A DNA stretch of 5,000 nucleotides. Origin: an uncultured Clostridia bacterium. Its GTDB lineage: Bacteria > Bacillota > Clostridia > Oscillospirales > Oscillospiraceae. The translations under genes and the position numbers were made by a program. Within the stretch, counting starts at the first letter, position 1. Every line of letters starts with the position of its first letter. The notes under the pieces were generated by a model. It was not told where the DNA came from. It did no database searches and saw only the letters and a program-made list of their open reading frames with translations. This document shows, piece by piece, positions 1 through 4,508 of this stretch. The DNA is taken from assembly GCA_946060825.1 (NCBI GenBank), contig CAMGPO010000118.1, positions 1-5,000 on the forward strand. Direction: 5' to 3'.

Positions 1-261
1 TTTGAGATCGAGAGCACGATCATGGAGCTGCCCTACGTTCTCGAGTGCGGCGTCTCCGCCGCCCCGGACGAGGTCCGCGGCCAGGTGGTCAAGGCGAGCA
101 TCGTCCTGATTCCCGGCGTCGAGGGCACCGAGGAGCTGAAGAAGGAAATTCAGAACTACGTCAAGACCCACACCGCTCCCTACAAATATCCGAGAATCGT
201 CGTTTTCCGCGACGAGCTGCCCAAGACCATCAGCGGCAAGATCCAGCGCAACCAGCTCTGA
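1..261 (+). CDS. AMP-forming acyl-CoA synthetase, C-terminal end (partial, 5' end outside window)
   Basis: This is the last 86 codons of an acyl-CoA synthetase of the adenylate-forming (ANL) superfamily, open from base 1 and ending at TGA 259-261. What remains is the small mobile C-terminal subdomain. It starts inside the A8 region (FEIES) and carries the A10 motif PKTISGK with the lysine expected to catalyse acid adenylation. The PYKYPR segment is typical of medium-chain acyl-CoA synthetases. It matches the end of the second synthetase in this window at 74 of 86 residues, and the first 95 nucleotides are identical. It is therefore a tandem paralog. Differences concentrate after residue 36. 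The substrate cannot be told from this fragment, nor whether the missing part also has the HTH-cupin extension. The family call is firm; the substrate is open. Confidence 0.93.
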   Translation, partial: FEIESTIMELPYVLECGVSAAPDEVRGQVVKASIVLIPGVEGTEELKKEIQNYVKTHTAPYKYPRIVVFRDELPKTISGKIQRNQL

Positions 262-284
262 TCGCTTTCCCGCACCACTTAATT

Positions 285-431
285 GTCATTCCACTCGGCC
301 CAAGAGCCGCCGCAAGCGGCGGTTGGCCTCGTAAGCGCCTCGCTGCGGCTCGGTGTGAGGGCATGAAATGCCCGAAGAATCTTCCCGCACCCGCCTGCAA
401 AAGATTCTTCGGCCTACGGCCTCAGAATGAC
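285..431. repeat. Palindromic intergenic repeat, copy 1 (with internal insertion)
   Basis: The element is bounded by GTCATT at 285 and CAGAATGAC ending at 431, which are inverted versions of each other. Inside are inverted arms CGAAGAATCTT (373-383) and AAGATTCTTCG (401-411) around a short CCCGCACCCGCCTGC-type centre. The same 39-bp core is repeated exactly at 3348-3386. This copy carries about 64 extra bases between its left end and the core. They include a compact hairpin, CCGCCGC-AA-GCGGCGG, at 307-322. No open reading frame or T-tract terminator is associated with it. It looks like a MITE- or REP-like interspersed element. A role in mRNA 3'-end protection is possible but not shown. Confidence 0.7.
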
Positions 432-439
432 AACGGAAC

Positions 440-479
440 GTTTCCCCGTAGGGCGGCTTGCCCACAAGCCGCCGGAAAC
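440..479. repeat. Strong hairpin in intergenic repeat cluster
   Basis: GGCGGCTTG (452-460) and CAAGCCGCC (465-473) form a perfect 9-bp stem around CCCA. Outside it, GTTTCC (440-445) pairs with GGAAAC (474-479), leaving CCGTAG unpaired on the left side. No T-tract follows, so it is not a standard intrinsic terminator. It is probably part of the palindromic repeat cluster behind the upstream synthetase gene. Confidence 0.6.
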
Positions 480-506
480 CCGTCGATCTGCACCCCTGTA
501 GGGCGC

Positions 507-560
507 GACGACTTTTCCTCAGCGCTGCTGTATCTGCCACCGACAGCGCAGCGCCTCGTC
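507..560. repeat. Imperfect inverted repeat in intergenic cluster
   Basis: GACGA (507-511) is the reverse complement of TCGTC (556-560). Inside it, GCGCTG (522-527) pairs with CAGCGC (549-554) and CTGT (528-531) with ACAG (543-546), leaving a two-base CG bulge. The structure is weaker than its neighbours and no function can be assigned. Confidence 0.4.
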
Positions 561-571
561 ACACCAAAAAG

Positions 572-627
572 CCTCCCCCTTTGAGGGGAGGTGGCTCGGC
601 GAAGCCGAGACGGAGGGGTGCAGCCCC
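572..627. repeat. Palindromic intergenic element with consecutive hairpins
   Basis: CCTCCCC (572-578) pairs with GGGGAGG (585-591). Next, CTCGGC (595-600) pairs with GCCGAG (604-609) around GAA. A small GGGG/CCCC hairpin follows at 615-627. The run of A before it and the CCTCCCC...GGGGAGG layout resemble an interspersed element I associate with gut Clostridia genomes; that is recollection, not a search. It ends about 40 bp before the promoter of the downstream leader and could insulate it from upstream transcription, although it lacks a T-tract. Confidence 0.55.
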
Positions 628-640
628 TACACTTTTACGA

Positions 641-664
641 TGCAAACCAAACAAAAATTTTGCA
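641..664. promoter_or_regulatory. Inverted repeat abutting the -35 box (possible operator)
   Basis: TGCAAA (641-646) and TTTGCA (659-664) are exact inverted 6-bp arms separated by 12 bp, ending one base before the -35 hexamer. Such a site could bind a dimeric regulator, for example the XRE domain of the encoded protein. The arms are short and the region is A/T-rich, so chance is a real alternative. Confidence 0.2.
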
Positions 665-693
665 TTGACAATTTTATCCTGAAATGTTATGAT
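665..693 (+). promoter_or_regulatory. Sigma-70/SigA-type promoter for the T-box leader
   Basis: A perfect -35 box TTGACA (665-670) is followed after exactly 17 bp by TATGAT (688-693), one base off the consensus -10. It lies in an AT-rich patch within GC-rich DNA. Transcription would start near 700, just before the first paired bases of T-box Stem I at 707. That position is what a T-box leader needs. Confidence 0.88.
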
Positions 694-915
694 TCCAGAC
701 AACAAAGGCTTTGACGGAGAGGGCCACCTGCAAGCCGCATCTCAGAGAATTGGCGGTTGGTGCGAGCCACGATGGGCGCAGCTGGTTTGTAGCTCCCGAG
801 CCGGAGAGAAGAACACCCCGTTTCGGAGTCAGTAGAACTCTCCCGCGTCAGCTGCGTCAGTGCTTAGGGCTTGTTGGAGCCCAATGAGTGGTATCCGCCG
901 TGAGGCGGGTGCAAT

Positions 916-954
916 TTGAGTGGTACCGCGGGTTGCTTTGTCGGCTCGTCTCAA
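916..954 (+). promoter_or_regulatory. T-box antiterminator
   Basis: TTGAG (916-920) pairs with CTCAA (950-954) as helix A1. The seven-base bulge TGGTACC (921-927) is the tRNA acceptor-end binding site. GCGGG (928-932) pairs with CTCGT (945-949), with two G-U pairs, as helix A2. The first four bulge bases, TGGT, would pair with ACCA, so the cognate tRNA should have discriminator base A. That fits tRNA-Val (and Ile, Leu, Phe) but not tRNA-Cys. The right strand overlaps the terminator stem, so the two folds exclude each other. Confidence 0.9.
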
Positions 955-984
955 GGAATCAATCTTTGAGACGGGCTTTTTGTT
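944..984 (+). terminator. Intrinsic terminator of the T-box leader
   Basis: GCTCGTCTCAA (944-954) pairs with TTGAGACGGGC (966-976) over 11 bp, including one G-U pair. A few inner pairs extend the stem, and a TTTTT run follows at 977-981. It sits 25-30 bases before the ribosome binding site GGAGGT (996-1001). Transcription should stop here when the cognate tRNA is charged. Confidence 0.93.
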
Positions 985-1008
985 CGTCTCCCCACGGAGG
1001 TAACTACC

Positions 1009-3300
1009 ATGAGCACCCAGACCCTGACCGGACTCGAATATAAGATCCGTGAAATGGCCGGCCGTATCCGCGAGCTGCGGGAGATCACCGGCCTCTCCAC
1101 GGCAGAAATGGCCCGCCGCACCGGCGTCAGCGAGGAGGAATACCGCCTCTGTGAAAGCGGCCGGCGGGAGCTGAACATCTCCTTCCTCTACCGCTGCGCG
1201 CTCAGCTTCGGCGTCGACGTCACCGACCTGATCGAGGGCCACAGCCCCAAGCTCCGCTCCTACTCCCTGACGAGGGCCGGCGACGGCCAGAAGATCGAGG
1301 AAGCCCACCACATGACCGGCTACAACCTGGCCGCCGGCTTCCAGAACCGCATCGCCCTCCCCCTCTACATGGAGCTGGGCTACCGCCCCGGCTCGGAGCA
1401 TCAGGATATCGAGCTGACCACCCACGACGGACAGGAGTGCGACCTCGTCATCCGGGGCCACATGAAGATTCAGATCGGCGAGCACAGTGAAATTCTCCAC
1501 GAGGGCGACTGCATCTACTACGACAGCTCCACGCCCCACGGCATGATCGCCGTCGACGGCCAGGACTGCGCCTTCTACGCCATCGTGCTGAACCCCCTGG
1601 GCGCGCCGTCCCAGGCTCAGCCTGACAAGGCCGCCGCCTCCAATCCCTCCCGGGAAAAGGACGCCGAGCGCCGCATCTATCAGGACTTCATTCTCCCCAC
1701 GGAGGACGAAAACGGCGCCATCCAGGCCATCGCCTTCCAGAACGAGGAGAAGTTCAACTTCGCCTTCGACGTGGTCGACGAGCTGGCCCGCCGCAAGCCG
1801 GAGAAGCTGGCCATGCTCCACATCGCCCTGGACGGCACGGAGCGCCGCTTCACCTTCGACGATATGCGCAAGGAATCGGCCCGGGCCGCCAACTACTTCA
1901 AGTCCCTCGGCATCAAACGGGGCGACCGGGTCATGCTGGTGCTCAAGCGCCACTACCAGTTCTGGTTCTCCATCCTGGGCCTCCACAAGCTGGGCGCCAT
2001 CGCCATCCCGGCCACGAACCAGCTCCAGGCCAAGGACTTCTCCTACCGCTTCAACGCGGCGGACGTCCGCGCCATCCTCTGCACCGCCGACGGCGACACC
2101 GCCCACCAGGTCGATCTGGCGGCGGCGGAATGCCCCCAGGTGCGGCAGAAGATCCTCGTCGGCGGACAGCGCGAGGGCTGGCACGACTTCAACGAGGAGT
2201 ACACCCTCTTCAGCAGCCACTTCGCCCGGACCGGGGACGCCCCCTGCGGCTCCGACCCGATGCTGATGTTCTTCACCTCCGGCACCTCCGGCTATCCCAA
2301 GCTGGCGGCCCACAACTATAAGCACCCCCTGGGCCACTTCATCACCGCGAAATACTGGCACCAGGTCAACCCCGACGGCCTGCACCTGACGATCTCCGAC
2401 ACCGGCTGGGCCAAGTCCCTCTGGGGCAAGCTCTACGGCCAGTGGCTCTGCGAGGCGGCCATCTTCGTCTACGACTTCGACCGCTTCGACGCCGAGAAGA
2501 TTCTGCCGCTCTTCGCGAAATATCACATCACCACCTTCTGCGCGCCCCCGACCATGTACCGGATGCTCATCAAGAACGACCTGAGCCGCTTCGACCTCAG
2601 CTCCATCGAGCACGCCTCCATCGCCGGCGAGGCCCTGAACCCGGAGGTCTTCCGCCAGTTCTACAAGGCCACGGGCCTGCAGATCATGGAAGGCTTCGGC
2701 CAGAGCGAGAGCACGCTGATCATCGGCAACCTGATCGGCGGCAAGCACAAGATCGGCTCCATGGGCAAGCCGGTGCCGCTCTACGACGTCCGCCTGCTGA
2801 CCCCCGAAGGCGAGGAAGTCGGTCCCGGCGAGAACGGCGAGATCTGCATCAACATTGCGAATGGCCTGCCCTGCGGCCTGAGCTACGCCTATGAAGGCAG
2901 CCCGGAGATCACGGCCGAGACCTGGAAAGACGGCTTCTACCACACCGGCGACCTCGCCTGGAAGGACGAGGACGGCTTCTACTGGTACGTCGGCCGGGCC
3001 GACGACGTCATCAAGTCCTCCGGCTACCGCATCGGGCCCTTTGAGATCGAGAGCACGATCATGGAGCTGCCCTACGTTCTCGAGTGCGGCGTCTCCGCCG
3101 CCCCGGACGAGGTCCGCGGCCAGGTGGTCAAGGCCAGCATCGTCCTGGTCAAGGGCACCGAGGGCACGGACGCTCTGAAGAAGGAAATCCAGAATTACGT
3201 CAAGACCCGCACGGCCCCCTATAAATACCCGAGAATCGTGGAATTCCGCGAGAGCCTGCCCAAAACCACCAGCGGCAAGATCATCCGCAAGCAGCTCTAA
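1009..3300 (+). CDS. HTH-cupin-acyl-CoA synthetase fusion (medium-chain, AMP-forming)
   Basis: This 763-residue protein has three parts. Residues about 12-76 form an XRE-type helix-turn-helix. Residues about 110-195 form a cupin-like sensor barrel whose second motif ends in STPHG with His177; the first motif lacks a clear HxH. Residues about 245-763 form a full ANL acyl-CoA synthetase. That enzyme would convert a carboxylic acid, ATP and CoA into acyl-CoA, AMP and PPi in the cytoplasm. Its motifs are in order: P-loop FFTSGTSGYPK (421-431), SDTGWAKSLW (463-472), GEALNP (540-545), EGFGQSE (561-567), YHTGD (644-648), GRADDVIKSSGYRIGP (662-677) and PKTTSGK with catalytic Lys757. SDTGW, GEALNP and PYKYPR point to the medium-chain (ACSM/MACS) family, whose members take short, branched or aromatic acids. 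The ATG has GGAGGT seven bases upstream and directly follows the T-box terminator. The ordinary enzyme is roughly 550 residues, so the extra length is the N-terminal regulator-like part. The exact substrate is unknown. Confidence 0.93.
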   Translation: MSTQTLTGLEYKIREMAGRIRELREITGLSTAEMARRTGVSEEEYRLCESGRRELNISFLYRCALSFGVDVTDLIEGHSPKLRSYSLTRAGDGQKIEEAHHMTGYNLAAGFQNRIALPLYMELGYRPGSEHQDIELTTHDGQECDLVIRGHMKIQIGEHSEILHEGDCIYYDSSTPHGMIAVDGQDCAFYAIVLNPLGAPSQAQPDKAAASNPSREKDAERRIYQDFILPTEDENGAIQAIAFQNEEKFNFAFDVVDELARRKPEKLAMLHIALDGTERRFTFDDMRKESARAANYFKSLGIKRGDRVMLVLKRHYQFWFSILGLHKLGAIAIPATNQLQAKDFSYRFNAADVRAILCTADGDTAHQVDLAAAECPQVRQKILVGGQREGWHDFNEEYTLFSSHFARTGDAPCGSDPMLMFFTSGTSGYPKLAAHNYKHPLGHFITAKYWHQVNPDGLHLTISDTGWAKSLWGKLYGQWLCEAAIFVYDFDRFDAEKILPLFAKYHITTFCAPPTMYRMLIKNDLSRFDLSSIEHASIAGEALNPEVFRQFYKATGLQIMEGFGQSESTLIIGNLIGGKHKIGSMGKPVPLYDVRLLTPEGEEVGPGENGEICINIANGLPCGLSYAYEGSPEITAETWKDGFYHTGDLAWKDEDGFYWYVGRADDVIKSSGYRIGPFEIESTIMELPYVLECGVSAAPDEVRGQVVKASIVLVKGTEGTDALKKEIQNYVKTRTAPYKYPRIVEFRESLPKTTSGKIIRKQL

Positions 3301-3411
3301 AAGCCTCCCCGCACCACCCCGCTGTCATTCTGAGGAGCGTCAAGCGACGAAGAATCTTCCCGCACCCGCCTGCAAAAGATTCTTCGCTTCGCTCAAAATG
3401 ACATCGTAACG
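3040..3411 (+). repeat. Downstream copy of the tandem duplication (partner 1-440)
   Basis: This stretch covers the last 261 bases of the fusion gene plus 111 bases of its 3' flank, and matches 1-440 colinearly. The match begins at the edge of the window in the other copy, so the duplicated unit is probably larger, with a period of 3039 bp in the coding part. The first 95 bases are identical, after which substitutions are frequent. That abrupt change suggests recent gene conversion in the conserved part. Confidence 0.85.
3324..3402. repeat. Palindromic intergenic repeat, copy 2 (compact form)
   Basis: The ends GTCATTCTGAG (3324-3334) and CTCAAAATGAC (3392-3402) are inverted repeats matching at 10 of 11 positions. 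The inner arms CGAAGAATCTT (3348-3358) and AAGATTCTTCG (3376-3386) are perfect. The whole 79-bp element can fold into a hairpin in either strand. It is the uninterrupted version of the element at 285-431. No coding capacity or T-tract is present. Confidence 0.75.
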
Positions 3412-3421
3412 ATGACGCCGC

Positions 3422-3531
3422 AGGGGCGGCCCCTCGTCAGAATTCGGAATCACATTCCATCTTTTCGCCCAATGGGCAAAAAGAATGGCCGTGTTCCGAT
3501 TCTTCCTCTCCCCACGCGGCAGGCCGCCCCT
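3422..3531. repeat. 110-bp imperfect palindromic element
   Basis: The outer arms AGGGGCGGCC (3422-3431) and GGCCGCCCCT (3522-3531) are exact inverted repeats. Moving inwards, AGAAT pairs with ATTCT (3439-3443/3499-3503), CGGAA with TTCCG (3445-3449/3494-3498), CCAT with ATGG (3457-3460/3485-3488), and TTTT with AAAA. The tip is GCCC-AAT-GGGC (3467-3477). The nearly full-length symmetry suggests a MITE-like unit. It lies between the synthetase and ATPase genes and ends 38 bp before the next start codon. Confidence 0.6.
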
Positions 3532-3569
3532 ACAGCCAATTTCATTCCTTGTAAAAAGGACACATCACC

Positions 3570-4268
3570 ATGGAACACAAACGCCTGACTCTCTTTGCCG
3601 GCCACTACGGCAGCGGCAAGACCAACATCGCCGTCAACTACGCCCTCCTGCTCGCGTCGGAGGGCAAGCCGGTGGCGATCGCGGACCTCGACATCGTCAA
3701 CCCCTACTTCCGCACCAAGGACAGCGCTGCCGCCCTGACGGCGGCAGGCATCGCCCTGATTTCGCCCCAGTTCGCCAACTCCAACGTCGACCTCCCCGCC
3801 CTGCCGGCGGAGGCCTACCGGCTGGTGGAGGACCGGTCGTCCTGGGCGGTCATGGACATCGGCGGTGACGACCGGGGCGCTTACGCTCTGGGCCGCTATG
3901 TCCCCTACATTCTGGCGGAGAACGACTACCGCATGGTCTTTGTCGCCAACCCCTACCGCCCCCTGACCCGTACGCCGGAGATGGCGCTGGAGGTGATGCG
4001 GGAGATCGAGGCGGCCTGCGGCCTCCGCTTCACCGACCTCGTCAACAACGCCAACCTCGCCGCCGAGACGACCCCCGAGGCCGTCCTGGACGCGATCCCC
4101 TATATGGAGGAGCTTTCCCGGCTCAGCGGCCTACCGGTCTTTCTGACCACGGCGGAGCGCTCCGTCGCCGCGGGACTCACCGGAAAGGTGGAGCCTCTGC
4201 TCCCCATGACATTACAGGAAAAATATTTTGATTTGCCGGAGCAGCGGCCCAGGCCGCTGTTCGGGTAA
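3570..4268 (+). CDS. ParA/MinD-like P-loop ATPase of a 2-oxoacid oxidoreductase operon
   Basis: This 232-residue soluble protein is a SIMIBI-class P-loop NTPase. The Walker A segment GHYGSGKTN (residues 11-19) has Lys17 and Thr18. A second acidic segment, ADLDIVNPYF (38-47), matches the switch region of CobQ/MinD/ParA proteins. VMDIGGDDRG (94-103) fits Walker B, with Asp96 after a hydrophobic strand. LVNNANL (157-163) is in the place of a base-recognition loop. It lacks the KGG-type deviant Walker A of true ParA/MinD and has no membrane-targeting helix, so plasmid or division-site partition is unlikely. It precedes the ferredoxin gene by 22 bp and is probably co-transcribed with it. Its function is unknown; iron-sulfur cluster or cofactor delivery to the oxidoreductase is a guess from context. 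The start is supported by AAGGA (3556-3560). No clear promoter of its own is seen in the preceding gap. Confidence 0.9.
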   Translation: MEHKRLTLFAGHYGSGKTNIAVNYALLLASEGKPVAIADLDIVNPYFRTKDSAAALTAAGIALISPQFANSNVDLPALPAEAYRLVEDRSSWAVMDIGGDDRGAYALGRYVPYILAENDYRMVFVANPYRPLTRTPEMALEVMREIEAACGLRFTDLVNNANLAAETTPEAVLDAIPYMEELSRLSGLPVFLTTAERSVAAGLTGKVEPLLPMTLQEKYFDLPEQRPRPLFG

Positions 4269-4290
4269 ACGATTGAAGGAGGAACCCCCA

Positions 4291-4497
4291 ATGGCAAACG
4301 TAACGTTCCTGACGGATCTCTGTAAGGGCTGCGGCCTGTGCGTCAGCGCATGTCCGAAGGGCTGCCTGAGCATTGCCGAAGGCCGGATCAACAAGAAGGG
4401 CTATTCCCCCGCGGTCATGACGGCCCCGGAGAAGTGCATCGGCTGCGCCTTCTGCGCCACCATGTGCCCCGACTGCATCATCACCGTGGAAAAGTAA
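4291..4497 (+). CDS. 2x[4Fe-4S] ferredoxin-type subunit of a 2-oxoacid:ferredoxin oxidoreductase
   Basis: This 68-residue protein has two complete CxxCxxCxxxCP motifs: Cys11, 14, 17, 21 and Cys49, 52, 55, 59. They should bind two [4Fe-4S] clusters that pass electrons between the TPP site of the oxidoreductase and external ferredoxin. Additional cysteines are at 25 and 62. The length and the position immediately before vorB match the small delta-type subunit of KOR/VOR complexes rather than a free ferredoxin. The ATG at 4291 is chosen because AAGGAGG (4276-4282) lies eight bases upstream. The open frame extends further back to 4228 but overlaps the ATPase gene without a ribosome binding site. 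The stop codon overlaps the Shine-Dalgarno sequence of the next gene, implying translational coupling. Confidence 0.93.
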   Translation: MANVTFLTDLCKGCGLCVSACPKGCLSIAEGRINKKGYSPAVMTAPEKCIGCAFCATMCPDCIITVEK

Positions 4498-4508
4498 GGA
4501 GGATTATC

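Larger units (their letters stand above)
1..440 (+). repeat. Upstream copy of a tandem duplication (partner 3040-3411)
   Basis: Bases 1-261 align without gaps to 3040-3300. The alignment continues past both stop codons at the same offset: CCCGCACCAC at 269-278 and 3308-3317, then GTCATT at 285-290 and 3324-3329. After about 64 extra bases in this copy it resumes through a 39-bp identical block (373-411 and 3348-3386) and runs to AACG at 437-440 and 3408-3411, where similarity ends. The colinear flank indicates segmental duplication rather than independent insertion of the intergenic repeat. The left edge lies outside the window. Confidence 0.85.
707..984 (+). promoter_or_regulatory. T-box riboswitch leader (tRNA-sensing), probable Val specifier
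   Basis: This leader RNA reads the charging state of a tRNA and controls transcription of the downstream synthetase gene. Stem I can be folded from 707-710 paired with 799-802. It then has a GA-type kink turn (713-714 with 798-799), GGAG/CTCC (716-719/793-796), the specifier loop, ACC/GGT (726-728/784-786), TGC/GCA, GCC/GGC and CATC/GATG. It ends in an AGAGA bulge (744-748) and the distal GGTTGGTGCGA loop (755-765) closed by GGC/GCC. A Stem II-like pairing GGAGAG/CTCTCC (803-808/838-843) and a hairpin at 867-882 follow. Stem III is a 7-bp hairpin with a GUGA loop (893-910). The T-box sequence at 917-930 contains TGGTACCGCG. The best specifier by register is GTA (789-791), followed by G. The family call is very strong; the amino acid is tentative. 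Confidence 0.95.

Noticed and set aside
285..431. CRISPR-like repeat
   Set aside because: The repeated core occurs only twice, almost 3 kb apart, with no regular spacers. It is an interspersed palindrome.
572..609. Intrinsic terminator of the upstream synthetase gene
   Set aside because: The stems are strong but no T-tract follows on either hairpin, and the element is more than 300 bp past the stop codon. Termination here is not supported.
45..682. Open frames of 179, 84 and 74 codons in and around the 262-664 gap
   Set aside because: They run through palindromic repeats or out of frame over the synthetase end, have Arg/Pro-rich composition, and lack ribosome binding sites or recognisable domains.
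829..2943. 704-codon open frame on the minus strand
   Set aside because: It lies antisense to the T-box leader and the synthetase. Its low-complexity Ala/Gly/Val/Glu/Asp-rich translation matches no family I recognise, and the + strand frame has all expected enzyme motifs. It is a shadow caused by high GC at third codon positions.
3485..3868. 127-codon + strand frame overlapping the ATPase start
   Set aside because: It begins inside the palindromic element and then runs out of frame through the Walker A coding region. The ATPase frame is clearly the real one.
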